Assembly: GCA_036732755.1 (NCBI GenBank) | Contig: DAINBU010000013.1 | Span: 1-58,180, forward strand | Direction: 5' to 3' | Origin: DASRRB01 sp036732755 | GTDB lineage: Bacteria; Planctomycetota; B15-G4; SIAN01 | DNA: 58,180 nucleotides | Shown: positions 44,158 to 53,155 of the stretch, one piece after another | Numbering within the stretch: the first letter of the stretch is position 1 | Layout of the letters: every line of letters starts with the position of its first letter | Notes under the pieces: generated by a model | Database searches by the model: none | What the model was told of the DNA's origin: nothing | The model's input: only the letters and a program-made list of their open reading frames with translations | Translations under genes and position numbers: made by a program

Positions 44158-44415
44158 ATGACCCGAACGAAGCTTCCGCTCGCCGTCGTCTCCGCCCTGC
44201 TGATCGCCGCGGCTGTCGCCACGCCGGTGCGCGCGCACGACGACGCGCGGCTGCACGTGCACGCGAACGGCCAGGCCCTCTACGTCGACGACGCCGCGAT
44301 GGCGCCGGTCGCCTGGTTCGCGCGGGTGCCCGCGCCGGTGTGGGGCATCGCGAGCCTCGCGGTCGCGGCGTCGCTGCTGATGCGCCGCCGCCGGGTATCA
44401 CCGCGCGGGGCGTGA
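44158..44415 (+). CDS. Small exported protein with PEP-CTERM-like tail
   Basis: An 85-residue protein starting at ATG 44158 after TAGGAAC. It has a signal peptide (cleaved near PVRAH) and a short mature part with several His and Asp residues (HDDARLHVHANG). It ends VPAPVWGIASLAVAASLLMRRRR, which is a V-P-x-P motif, one helix and an Arg cluster, the layout of PEP-CTERM exosortase signals with Ala for Glu. A true PEP-CTERM protein lies at 52674. The ZnuA-like gene starts 29 bp downstream, so metal binding by the His-rich stretch is possible. Confidence 0.6.
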   Translation: MTRTKLPLAVVSALLIAAAVATPVRAHDDARLHVHANGQALYVDDAAMAPVAWFARVPAPVWGIASLAVAASLLMRRRRVSPRGA

Positions 44416-44444
44416 CGCCGCGCAGGCGGTGAGCGTGTGAGCGA

Positions 44445-45989
44445 GTGAGCAACGCGCCGCCCCAGATCCGAGTGCAGCCGCCGTCCGCGTCGGGCGAGAG
44501 CGCCTTCGTGCTGCGCGCGGCCATCGCGATCGTGCTCGCGGCCCTCTTCGTGATCAGCTCGCGGCGGGAAGCGGGGTCGGCCGGGGAGCTCCGGCTTCAA
44601 TCGTGGCAGCGGCGATTCGCCGACCTGCCCGGCCCGCTGCAGCGCGACTATCGCGAGCTGCGCGAGGGATACGTGGAGGCGGCGCGCGCGCGCGGCAAGG
44701 ACGGCGCGTGGCCGGAGCCGGAGAAGCTCGCGCAGGACGGCGTGCCGCCGTTCGCGAGCGACGGCGTCGACGGGCGGCTGCGCGAGTGGCGGATCGTGCG
44801 CGACGGACGGACCGCGCTCTACTTCGGCGTGACGCGCGGGGAGGCGAGCGAGCGCGCGACGCGCGGCAAGGCGGGCGACGGTGCTGCGCTTCCGGACCTG
44901 CTCCTGCGCGTCATCGAGTCGGCGCCCACCGACTTCGAGAGCCGCGATCCCAACACGCAAAGCGACGAGGAGCACCAGCGTCTCGCCGACGGCACGCTCG
45001 TCCACGTGACGACGTGGGTTCGCGCCTCGGGCGCGGGAGCCGTCGAAGGCGGCGCGACATTCCAGCCCGAGATGGCGGGGTGGACGCAGATGGTCGGGCT
45101 CGCTGCCGCCACCCCGGCATCTCCGGCCGCCGCGCTCCCCGTCGCCCCGGCGGCGAATGCCCCCGCGCCGCTCAAGGTCGGCGTGACGCTCCATCCTTAT
45201 TACTCGTGGACGGCGAACGTCGTCGCCGGGACCGACGTCGTGGTGCGCTCGATCCTGCCCGGTGAGGTCGACGCCGGGAACTACCAGCCGCGCGCCGAGG
45301 ACATCCGGAAGCTCGCCGACCTCGACGCGCTCGTGATCAACGGCGTCGGCCACGACGACTTCATCCTCGACATGGTGAAGGCGTCGGGCAACGCGCGGAT
45401 CGTCGTGATCCGACCCAACGACCAGGCGCCGCTGCTGCGCGCGAACAGCGGCCGCGCCGTCAACTCGCACACGTTCATCTCGTTCACCAACGCGATCCAG
45501 CAGGCCGACGCGATCGCGAAGGCTCTTTCGAAGCTCCGCCCCGACCTCGCGACGAAGTTCGACGCGAACGCCGCCGACTACGCCCGACGCCTGCGCAAGA
45601 TCAAGGCGAAGGCCGCGACCCGTCTCGCCGACGCCGCGATCCACAGCGTGGTCACGGTGCACGACGGCTACGGCTACCTCCTGCAGGAGTTCGCCATCGA
45701 CATCGACGCCGTCGTCGAGCCCGCCCACGGCCTCGTCCCCTCCGGCGCCGAACTCAAAGAGGTGATCGACCTCCTCCGTCGCGACCAGATCTCCGTCGTC
45801 TTCAGCGAGGAGACCTTCCCGGAGCCCCTCCTCGAAGTGGTCCGCGAGCAAGGCCACGCCCGCGTCTACCTCCTCAGCCACATCGCGTCGGGCGAGTACA
45901 CGGCGGACAAGTTCGAGAGGGAGATGCAGGCAAACGTGGACGCGATGGTGAAGGCGCTCGTGACCGATCCGAAGACGGCGGGGAAATGA
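44445..45989 (+). CDS. ZnuA-type metal-binding protein with extra N-terminal membrane-anchored domain
   Basis: A 514-residue fusion starting at GTG 44445. Residues 22-42 are a membrane anchor. Residues 45-235 are an unassigned domain with REWRIVRDGRTALYFGV and DGTLVHVTTWVRA that resembles DUF6162-type proteins found beside metal ABC transporters. Residues 243-505 are a cluster A-I (ZnuA/TroA) metal-binding fold. Likely metal ligands are H250 (TLHPYYSW), H303 (GVGHDDF), H342 (NSHTF) and H406 (VTVHDGYG), with FSEETF late. The His-rich loop of ZnuA is missing. No permease or ATPase gene is nearby, so it is either an orphan or it serves a transporter encoded elsewhere. Confidence 0.82.
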   Translation: MSNAPPQIRVQPPSASGESAFVLRAAIAIVLAALFVISSRREAGSAGELRLQSWQRRFADLPGPLQRDYRELREGYVEAARARGKDGAWPEPEKLAQDGVPPFASDGVDGRLREWRIVRDGRTALYFGVTRGEASERATRGKAGDGAALPDLLLRVIESAPTDFESRDPNTQSDEEHQRLADGTLVHVTTWVRASGAGAVEGGATFQPEMAGWTQMVGLAAATPASPAAALPVAPAANAPAPLKVGVTLHPYYSWTANVVAGTDVVVRSILPGEVDAGNYQPRAEDIRKLADLDALVINGVGHDDFILDMVKASGNARIVVIRPNDQAPLLRANSGRAVNSHTFISFTNAIQQADAIAKALSKLRPDLATKFDANAADYARRLRKIKAKAATRLADAAIHSVVTVHDGYGYLLQEFAIDIDAVVEPAHGLVPSGAELKEVIDLLRRDQISVVFSEETFPEPLLEVVREQGHARVYLLSHIASGEYTADKFEREMQANVDAMVKALVTDPKTAGK

Positions 45990-45998
45990 GAGGGGCGA

Positions 45999-46032
45999 AC
46001 GGCGACGTAGCGAAGCCTCCGCTTGTCGCCGT
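45999..46032. terminator. Bidirectional hairpin between convergent genes
   Basis: ACGGCGAC (45999-46006) pairs with GTCGCCGT (46025-46032), with an inner AGCG/CGCT stem. It lies between the ZnuA-like gene and the end of the minus-strand regulatory-domain/PDZ gene, partly overlapping the latter's stop codon. There is no clear T-run. Confidence 0.5.
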
Positions 46033-48263
46033 CAGCGTGACGCCTCGTGGAACCTGCCGCCCGCCAGCCTTTCGTCGATCAGGACCCTGGGAGGCAGCAC
46101 GACTTCGAAGCGCTTGTCGCCGCGCTGCACGGTGAAAGTCACCTCCTCACCCTTCAGCGAATTGCGGAGCTGTTCGAGCTCCCGCCGTCCCGAGAATTCG
46201 CGCCCGTCGATCGCGACGACGCGGTCCCCGGTCGCCAGACCGGCCTTCGCGAGCGCGCCCTCCCGGTCGCGTACGACGACGCGCAGCACGTTGACCGCCT
46301 CCGCGACGAACGCGACGGTTCCGCTCGCCGGCGCCTCGACCAGCATCGAATCCTGGTTCGGTCCTCGGGCCACGTAGAGCCCGGGAACCACGTCCTCGAA
46401 GGTGATCCCGCCGTCGGCGTCGACCTCCGCGTTCCGCTGCAAGCCACCGTTCTCCTCGCCCGCTCCATCGTCCGGAGCGAGGGTGAACCATCCCCGCGTG
46501 CCCGCGGCGACCGAGAGCCGCAGCGGCGCGATCTTCGGGAGCGGCAGCGCGAGCTCGCGCGTCTCCGCCGTCACTTCCCACGTCGCGCGCGCGACATTCA
46601 ATGGGGGGCGCCCGTTCGGCTTCAACGGCGCCACCGTGATCGCGAGTCGGTAGCGGCCGGGCTGCAGCAGACCGACGTCGACGACGTCGTCCTCTCCGAT
46701 CGCATCGTCTCCGACCGGTGTCGAGGACTCCGAGCCGTCGGCGGCACCGAACCGCGTCCAGTCGACTTTGTAATCGCGCCCGCGTGAAGCGGCGGTGAAA
46801 CCGGGGATCCGGATCTTCACCGCGAGCGGCGCGACGAACCGCATCCCGACCTCGCGCGCGTCCTTCGGCACTTCGCAGGTGCAGGTCCCGAAGCGCGGGT
46901 GGTCGGCGAAGAGCACGAAGCGGATGCGCGGCGCCGGGTACTTCCAGGTGAACGTGCCGTCCTGGTTGCGGGAGGCCTGCAGTCCGCCGCTCCCGCCGCC
47001 GCCGTTCTCTTCGCCGTTGCGACCGGGCGACGTGTACCAGCAGCGGAACGCGCAGTTGGGCAGCAGCGTCCCGTCCGGATCGAGGACGCGCACGCGCGTC
47101 GCGAGCTTCGGGTCGGCCGGCGGCAGCACGAAGTCGTGCTCGAGGACGGATTGGCCGAGCTCGAGCACGGCCGTCGCGGCCGGCGGTTCCGATCTCTCCC
47201 GGAAGACGCCGATGTACCAGCGTCCAGGAACCAGACGATCGACCCGGTAGGTCAGGCCGCGCTCGCCGCCCGTCTGCACCTGCGCGCGCGGCTCGTTGCG
47301 ATTCCGGGAATCGGGCCGAGCCGAGAAGAGCGACGGGTCGGGCTCCTTGCCCGCGTCGAGCGCCACGGCGACGACGCTCGTGTTGTAGGGTGGCGCACCG
47401 TACGAGGTCGAGATCGTCCCTTCGATCGCGCACACGCCGCGGAGCGCGATCTTCACCGTCTCGCTTCCGGCCGGCGGTGGCGAGACGACATTCGTCGCGC
47501 TCGCGAGGAACCGTGCGCTCTCGATCGTGCGAATGCGCGAAGCTTCGCCGCCGGATGCGGCGATCACGATCCAGTCGCCCAACGGCAGATCGACCGTCGG
47601 CTCCGCAGGGGTCCAGGTCCCCTGCTCGGGATCGTTCCGCTCGCCGACGCGCCGGAATTGGAGCGTCGCCCGATCCGGCGCCGAACCGTCGGGCAGTCGC
47701 AGGTCGAAGGTCGTTCGGAACGTCGGGATCGCGGTGAACTCGACCTTCGAATCGCTCGCGACGACCATGCGACGGCGCCACGGATCGCCGTAGTTCTCGA
47801 AGGTGAATCCCTCCCGCGTGGCGCGCACGTCGTAGAGGCCGTCGTCGAGGTCGTCGAAGAGGAAGGCACTGTCGCTTCCGGTCGTCGCCTCGCGCGTCAT
47901 CGAGCGGCGCGTCAGCCAGATGGACGCGGTCGAGCGCAGCGAACGGGCGAGGTCCTGGTCCGCATACGTCTCGGCCGCGAACGGGCGATGGTCCCGGCTG
48001 CCGTAGAGGTTCTTCGTGGGCGTCGCGCGGATGAGCACGCCCGCGAGCGGCGCCCCGTCGACCGTCACCACGCGTCCTCGGAGGACGTGGTCGCCGCCGA
48101 CCGGTTCAGGGACCGGCGCCGACTTCGCGAGCTCGGCGACACGCTCGAGGAACTCCTGTTGCGATGCGGGCAGCGGCACCTGCTGCGCCGTCACTGTCGA
48201 AGTCACGAGGCCTAGGATCAAGGGCACGATCCACGAAGTCGGGGGCAGGTGGACGCGATTCAT
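46032..48263 (-). CDS. Exported carboxypeptidase-regulatory-like/PDZ protein
   Basis: The ATG at 48263 opens a signal peptide (cleaved near TVTAQQ). The 743-residue protein has an early regulatory-like beta domain (LRGRVVTVDGAPLAGVLIRA), several more beta-sandwich segments, and a C-terminal PDZ-like domain (ALAKAGLATGDRVVAIDG). It is a diverged paralogue of 4806-7151 with the same order of parts, but has a cleavable signal instead of a membrane anchor. No enzyme motif is visible. It is divergent from the broken lipoprotein gene at 48301, with 37 bp or less between starts. Confidence 0.78.
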   Translation of the reverse strand: MNRVHLPPTSWIVPLILGLVTSTVTAQQVPLPASQQEFLERVAELAKSAPVPEPVGGDHVLRGRVVTVDGAPLAGVLIRATPTKNLYGSRDHRPFAAETYADQDLARSLRSTASIWLTRRSMTREATTGSDSAFLFDDLDDGLYDVRATREGFTFENYGDPWRRRMVVASDSKVEFTAIPTFRTTFDLRLPDGSAPDRATLQFRRVGERNDPEQGTWTPAEPTVDLPLGDWIVIAASGGEASRIRTIESARFLASATNVVSPPPAGSETVKIALRGVCAIEGTISTSYGAPPYNTSVVAVALDAGKEPDPSLFSARPDSRNRNEPRAQVQTGGERGLTYRVDRLVPGRWYIGVFRERSEPPAATAVLELGQSVLEHDFVLPPADPKLATRVRVLDPDGTLLPNCAFRCWYTSPGRNGEENGGGGSGGLQASRNQDGTFTWKYPAPRIRFVLFADHPRFGTCTCEVPKDAREVGMRFVAPLAVKIRIPGFTAASRGRDYKVDWTRFGAADGSESSTPVGDDAIGEDDVVDVGLLQPGRYRLAITVAPLKPNGRPPLNVARATWEVTAETRELALPLPKIAPLRLSVAAGTRGWFTLAPDDGAGEENGGLQRNAEVDADGGITFEDVVPGLYVARGPNQDSMLVEAPASGTVAFVAEAVNVLRVVVRDREGALAKAGLATGDRVVAIDGREFSGRRELEQLRNSLKGEEVTFTVQRGDKRFEVVLPPRVLIDERLAGGRFHEASR

Positions 48264-48300
48264 GGGACGAGCTCCGCATCGCCGGACGACGAGCCGACGC

Positions 48301-48901
48301 GTGCACAACGGCGGCCGGCGCGTCCTGTTCGCCGTAGTGTGCCTCGTCGTCGCGAGTTTCGCCGGGTGCGCTTCGTCGGCGTCCGACGGCGGCGGGCGAG
48401 TCCTGCCGCCCCTCGTCGGAAGAGTCCTCGACGAGCGCCGATTCCCGGTGGCGGGCGCGGCGATGTCGCCACGCGCTCCGAAAGGGCGAGGCGTTCGTGA
48501 TGGCGCCGCCGCCGGCGGGAGAGCGGCGCGTCCTGATCGATCCAGTCGTCGCGGCGCCCGTCGAGCTCGATTCGGTCGCGTTCGACGGGACACCGCGGGA
48601 TCTCGGCGTGATCCGGTTCACGCGCGGCTCGGCGCTCACGATCCACGCGCGGACGACGCCGCCGTTCGCGCCGCCGAGCGTGCTCGCGGTCGCGGAGAGG
48701 CTCGACGGGATCGCCTACATGCGCCGTTCATCGCTGCAGGAGTCGAAGGAGAAGCCGTTCGACCCCGTGATCCGCGGTCTGGGGCCGGGGCGCTTCCGCG
48801 TGACGCTGCACAGTTCCGCGGGAGGCGCTCGCCCGACCTGGACCGCAGAAGTCACCCTCGACGGAGTGCATGATGCGGAGCTCACCATCCTCACGGATTG
48901 A
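48301..48901 (+). pseudogene. Frameshifted lipoprotein with carboxypeptidase-regulatory-like domain
   Basis: From GTG 48301 (or ATG 48262) one frame reads a lipoprotein signal, LFAVVCLVVASFAGC, then LVGRVLDERRFPVAGAA, the start of a regulatory-like beta domain. Near 48470-48480 protein-like sequence moves to another frame (RKGEAFVMAPPPAGERRVLI onward) and runs to a stop at 48899-48901 as a beta-rich C-terminus. Together they would make one lipoprotein of about 200 residues. Either one base is missing in the assembly or the gene is recently broken. It lies beside a related regulatory-domain gene. Confidence 0.55.
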
Positions 48902-48914
48902 GGGAGCTCCCGCG

Positions 48915-50093
48915 ATGGTCTTCGCCGCGTTCGTCGTCGTCGCCGCGTTCGTCGTCCAGACCGATGCATCCCCGACTGCGCCGGCGACGCAGGAAGTCGA
49001 CCCGGTCGAGCAGCAGCTCGAAGCGATCCGCGTCAAGGCGAAGCTGCCGGCTCTCGGCGGCGCGATCGTCACGACGGACGGCCTCGAAGACGCGTGGGTG
49101 ACCGGTATTCGCGCGAACGGGCATCCGGAAGAGGTCGAGCTCGACGACGCGTGGCACCTGGGGTCGTGCACGAAGTCGATGACGGCGACGTTGATCGCGC
49201 TGCTGGTGGAGGCGGGGAAGCTGTCGTGGGAGACGCCGCTCGAGAAGCTGCTGCCGGAGTGCGCGGCGACGATGGACGAGGCGTACAAGAAGGTGACGCT
49301 GGTGCAGCTGCTGACGCATCGGGCGGGCGTGCCGAACGACGCGACGCGGGACGGACTCTGGACGAGCTTCTGGACGGCGGGGGAGAAGGAGACGCCGACG
49401 CAGCAGCGGGCGCGCATGGCGAAGGCGATCCTGTCGTGGCCGCCGATCCACGCGCCCGGAACCAAATACACGTACAGCAACTTCGGCGTCTCGATCGCGG
49501 GCTACGTGGCCGAGGTGGTGATGAAGGAGTCGTACGAGACGCTGATGATCGACTGGCTGTTCGATCCGCTCGGGATGACGACGGCGGGGTTCGGGGCGCC
49601 GGGCGAGCAGGACGAGGGCGGAGCGATCGACGCGATCCGCGGCCACCGCGCGGACGGCACGGCGGTCGAGCCGGGACCGCGCGCCGACAACCCGCCGGCG
49701 ATCGGGCCGGGCGGGCGCGTGCACGCGTCGCTCGGCGACTGGGCGAAGTACCTCGCGCTCCACCTGAAAGGGGCGAAGGGCGACGTGAAGGTCGGCGAGG
49801 TGACGCTCGAGAAGGAGACGTTCGCGAAGCTGCAGACGGCTTGGGACGCGCCGGACGACAAGTACGCGATGGGCTGGTTGGTCGGGCAGCGCGACTGGGC
49901 CGGCGGCGACGGCAAGGTGCTGACGCACAGCGGCAGCAACACGATCTGGTACTGCGTGACGTGGCTCGCGCCGAACGCTGGCTTTGGCGTGCTCACGACC
50001 ACCAACCGGGTCGGAACCACCGGTCAGCGCGCGACCGACGAAGTGTGCCAGTCCCTGATCCAGGAGCACACGCGGCGCGCGAAAGCGAAGTGA
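48915..50093 (+). CDS. Exported serine hydrolase, class C beta-lactamase family
   Basis: The ATG at 48915 after GAGGGAG is preferred; ATG 48870 would overlap the preceding gene. The 392-residue protein has an N-terminal hydrophobic signal and the full serine beta-lactamase/penicillin-binding fold motifs: S84-C-T-K87 (S-x-x-K), Y187-S-N and H338-S-G340. This family includes class C beta-lactamases, D-aminopeptidases and esterases, and the sequence alone does not tell which. HLGSCTKSMTATLIALLVE and YSNFGVSIAGYV match the general Beta-lactamase domain (PF00144). The enzyme probably works in the periplasm. Confidence 0.88.
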   Translation: MVFAAFVVVAAFVVQTDASPTAPATQEVDPVEQQLEAIRVKAKLPALGGAIVTTDGLEDAWVTGIRANGHPEEVELDDAWHLGSCTKSMTATLIALLVEAGKLSWETPLEKLLPECAATMDEAYKKVTLVQLLTHRAGVPNDATRDGLWTSFWTAGEKETPTQQRARMAKAILSWPPIHAPGTKYTYSNFGVSIAGYVAEVVMKESYETLMIDWLFDPLGMTTAGFGAPGEQDEGGAIDAIRGHRADGTAVEPGPRADNPPAIGPGGRVHASLGDWAKYLALHLKGAKGDVKVGEVTLEKETFAKLQTAWDAPDDKYAMGWLVGQRDWAGGDGKVLTHSGSNTIWYCVTWLAPNAGFGVLTTTNRVGTTGQRATDEVCQSLIQEHTRRAKAK

Positions 50094-50132
50094 CCGCGAC
50101 CGGAGCACCGCGAACCGACGCGGCGCACCGAC

Positions 50133-50681
50133 TCACGGCAGCTTCGCGGGCTCGCGCACCACGCGCAGGTACACCTTCCACGGCCCGCACGCGTCGCCCC
50201 ACCGCTTCGCCATGACGCGCGCGATCTGCTGGACGTGGTCGAGGTCGTGCACGACCCACGTCGCGAGCAGTTCACCCAGCGTGACCGCGCCGAGCTCGGG
50301 ATGGCGGCCGCGCTTCTCCAGATCGCTCTCGGTCAGCTTCAGCGCCGCCAACTCATCGAGGCCCTTCCGGCGCAGGATCGAGAATTCGTCCAGCAGCTCC
50401 GCGAGCGCCTTCCCCTTCGAATCGCGCAGCTGCGCGAAGCGGTCGAACGGATCGAACGCCTTCTTCTCGCCGTCGTCGAGGATGCGGCGCGCGCGCGGGA
50501 TCCAGTCGGTCTTCTCGCCGTGGATCAGGTGGCCGACGACGACGTAGGGGCTCCACGTCTCGGGGCCTTCGTCGCACACGAGCCACGGCTCCGGCATCCC
50601 GCGCAGCAGCGCATCGAGCGTCGCCGGTGTGCGCTCGAGGAGCGCGACCCCTTCGTCGAGCCGGAACTTCTTCGCGTCCAC
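50133..50681 (-). CDS. DinB-like putative metal-dependent protein
   Basis: The GTG at 50681 has AGGAGG 5 bp upstream on the minus strand and is preferred over an ATG at 50711. The 182-residue product is a four-helix-bundle protein of the DinB/YfiT type, with metal-ligand His residues in VVGHLIHGEKTDW and TWVVHDLDHVQQI. Members include bacillithiol or mycothiol transferases and many of unknown role. The ending RWGDACGPWKVYL is typical of DinB_2 proteins. It is convergent with the serine hydrolase gene. Confidence 0.85.
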   Translation of the reverse strand: MDAKKFRLDEGVALLERTPATLDALLRGMPEPWLVCDEGPETWSPYVVVGHLIHGEKTDWIPRARRILDDGEKKAFDPFDRFAQLRDSKGKALAELLDEFSILRRKGLDELAALKLTESDLEKRGRHPELGAVTLGELLATWVVHDLDHVQQIARVMAKRWGDACGPWKVYLRVVREPAKLP

Positions 50682-50780
50682 GGGAGCCTCCTGCGTGCGT
50701 GGGAGGTGCATCGGGCAGGCGCCACCGTATCGTCCCGCAGGACGTCGCACCCATCGACGTCGAGAAGTGGGGAACCTGCC

Positions 50781-52670
50781 GTGCGAATCACGAAGCGCTC
50801 GCCGTTCGTCGCATTCGTCTGCGTCGCGCTCGCCGTCTCCGGCTGCGCGCTGCCGGTCGACCTCGTGCTCACGTCGGCGCAGATCCCGGCCTGCAGCGCC
50901 GACGCCGACGCGGCGTGGGACCGGATCGTGCGCGACTTCCTCGAGGTCGACGCGACGACGCCCGAATTCGTCGAGCTCGGCGTCGGCAAGGCGGAGCGCG
51001 GCGGCGGCTGGCACGACCACACCGACGTCTGGTACCCGGTCGACGGCTTCAAGGCGGCGATCGTCGGCGCGCTCCCGCGCGAGGGCATCCACTGGAACAC
51101 GACCGACGACTTCGACTGGGACCTCGACGTGCACGTCGACCCGGCGAGCGCGTCGCAGGAGCGGATCGAAGAGGTGCTGCAGCGCTGGAGCGACGTCGAC
51201 CTCGGCGAGGGCGTGCCGCGCATCCACTGCGAGATCGCGCCCGTGCCGAGCTTCCCCGACCGCGCGGGCTTCTGGCAGGCGCAGCTTCCTCATATGGAGG
51301 AGGGGAAGCTCGGCGCGTTCGGGCCGTGGGTGGGCGATCGAAACCCCGATCACAGCTCCGACGCCGCGATCCCGGAGATCCACCCGCTCGAGATGAGCTG
51401 GTGGCGCGAGTCGCTCGGCCCGCGCGACGCGATCTTCTGGCTGCTCGTGATGCAGGACGCGATCAACGAGTACGACGTCGACCGCAACCGCTTCCGCCAG
51501 CGCGACTACTTCGACTTCGACGGCCGTCCCGAGCCGGCGGGCTGGCGGCCCTGGGCGAAGGGGCCGATCCACGCGCAGTACCGCATCGCGTTCGAGGTGC
51601 TCGCGAACGAGCCGGCTGCCCAATTCTGGATCGTGCCGCAGGTGAAGCTCGCCGTGCTGCCGACGCCGAAGTGGGACATGGACGACGGCGCGGTCCATCG
51701 GCTGGTCGTCGACGGACGCGAGATCCTGCGGGCGTCCGAGGTCGCCGACGAGAAGGACACCGTCGTGCGCGTCGCCGATCTCTGCCGCACCGAAGACGGC
51801 GCGATCCGCGGCTTCCTCGAAGTGGCGACGTGGGTGGGCGTCGACGAGCCCGACGACGCCAGCGGCTTCCACTTCCTCGCCGTGATCCGCAACGGCGGCG
51901 TGCCGCGGCCGTTGCGCGACCGCCCGATCCCGAGCCGCCCGACCGTGCGCGAGAGCGCGAAAGGCGAAAAGCCGGCGTTCTACGCGTGGCTCGACGCCGC
52001 GCCGACCGTCCGCACCGACGCCGTGACCTGCGCGTGGTACCAGGTCGCCAAGACGCTCGAGCAGCCCGACCTCGCGCCGCCGCCCGCGGCCCTGCTGAGC
52101 GCCGTCACGGAGTGGGAGATCACCGCGAACTTCGAGCTCGGGCCCGAAGAACGGGGGAAGGTGCACCTCGAAGACGCGACGGCCGAACAGCAGCTCGCGT
52201 CGCGCGAGGCGCTCGCGACCGCGCGCGTCGAGTGGGACGTCAACCTCACCTGCTTCGATCCGGGGACGAAGATCGCGACGCGCGAGGACGACGGAAAGGG
52301 AGCCGCCGATTCGACCTCACCCGCGGTCGTCATCTCCAAGCGCACCGGCCGGACGCCGCAGGGGACGCTCCACCTGTCGATCCCGCCCGAGTACGCGTCG
52401 CACCTCGTCCACGCGACCGTCACCGCGACGGTGACCGACGCGCGCGGCCACGTCGCGAAGGCGACCACGGAGCTCTGGAACTTCGCGCTCGCGGCCGAGC
52501 GCGACCGCCTCGCGGCGGAGGTCCGGGGCTGGCTCGACCGTTCGCCGCACGATCCGGGCAGCACGATCGTGCAGCTGCTCCTCTACGAGATCGTCTCGGA
52601 CGGGGTGATCACGCTGCCCGAGCTGCGCGCGTACCTCCGCGCGATCAAGAAGCGCGCGCCGACGCACTGA
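50781..52670 (+). CDS. Large lipoprotein of unknown function
   Basis: The GTG at 50781 gives a lipoprotein signal ending VALAVSGC (Cys 22). The 629-residue product is Trp/Asp-rich and soluble in character. No known domain is recognised. The middle (for example NEYDVDRNRFRQRDYFDFDG) and a late beta region with TPQGTLHLSIPPEYASHLV suggest at least two domains. It ends in a helical tail. It is divergent from the DinB-like gene and ends 3 bp before the convergent PEP-CTERM gene. Confidence 0.7.
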   Translation: MRITKRSPFVAFVCVALAVSGCALPVDLVLTSAQIPACSADADAAWDRIVRDFLEVDATTPEFVELGVGKAERGGGWHDHTDVWYPVDGFKAAIVGALPREGIHWNTTDDFDWDLDVHVDPASASQERIEEVLQRWSDVDLGEGVPRIHCEIAPVPSFPDRAGFWQAQLPHMEEGKLGAFGPWVGDRNPDHSSDAAIPEIHPLEMSWWRESLGPRDAIFWLLVMQDAINEYDVDRNRFRQRDYFDFDGRPEPAGWRPWAKGPIHAQYRIAFEVLANEPAAQFWIVPQVKLAVLPTPKWDMDDGAVHRLVVDGREILRASEVADEKDTVVRVADLCRTEDGAIRGFLEVATWVGVDEPDDASGFHFLAVIRNGGVPRPLRDRPIPSRPTVRESAKGEKPAFYAWLDAAPTVRTDAVTCAWYQVAKTLEQPDLAPPPAALLSAVTEWEITANFELGPEERGKVHLEDATAEQQLASREALATARVEWDVNLTCFDPGTKIATREDDGKGAADSTSPAVVISKRTGRTPQGTLHLSIPPEYASHLVHATVTATVTDARGHVAKATTELWNFALAAERDRLAAEVRGWLDRSPHDPGSTIVQLLLYEIVSDGVITLPELRAYLRAIKKRAPTH

Positions 52671-52673
52671 CCG

Positions 52674-52988
52674 TCATGCGGACGGCTGCGCGCGCCGCCG
52701 GCGGCGCAGCAGCGCGATGCCGGCGATCCCGCCGCCGAGCAGCAGCAGCGTCGCGGGCTCCGGCACCGGCGCATCGTTGCCGTTGCCGGCGTCGTTGCCG
52801 TTGCCGCCTCCGGCTCCGCCGTCATCGCCTCCGCCCGGTCCGCCGTCGTCGCCGCCGCCGCCATCGACCGGCGGCCCGGCGACGCTCTCGGTGGACTCGT
52901 GAGAGTTGCTCGATCGATTGCAGCCGGTCGCGACGAGCGACGCGACGATGGAAGCGACGAGCGCGAGCTTGCACGGATCACGACGCAT
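52674..52988 (-). CDS. PEP-CTERM protein with a lipoprotein signal
   Basis: A 104-residue protein from ATG 52988. The N-terminus is a lipoprotein signal (ASIVASLVATGC, Cys 23). The middle is almost pure Gly/Asp/Asn (GGGGDDGGPGGGDDGG). The C-terminus is a textbook PEP-CTERM signal: VPEPATLLLLGG, a helix, then RRRRR. PEP-CTERM tails are processed by exosortase, which is not in this window. Having both an N-terminal lipid anchor signal and a C-terminal sorting signal on such a short protein is unusual. Its role is unknown. Confidence 0.85.
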   Translation of the reverse strand: MRRDPCKLALVASIVASLVATGCNRSSNSHESTESVAGPPVDGGGGDDGGPGGGDDGGAGGGNGNDAGNGNDAPVPEPATLLLLGGGIAGIALLRRRRRAQPSA

Positions 52989-53155
52989 TGCGTTTCCCCA
53001 GGACAGGATCGACGAAAACGCGCGTGATGGAGCGGCGGTCCTAGCGACGCGCGCAGCGCAAGGCGCGCGGGCTCGAACGCAAACGGGGAACCGTCTTGCG
53101 CCGCGAAACGGCGCGCGGCGTGTTCGGGATGCACCGCGCAACGCCTCTTCGGTTT

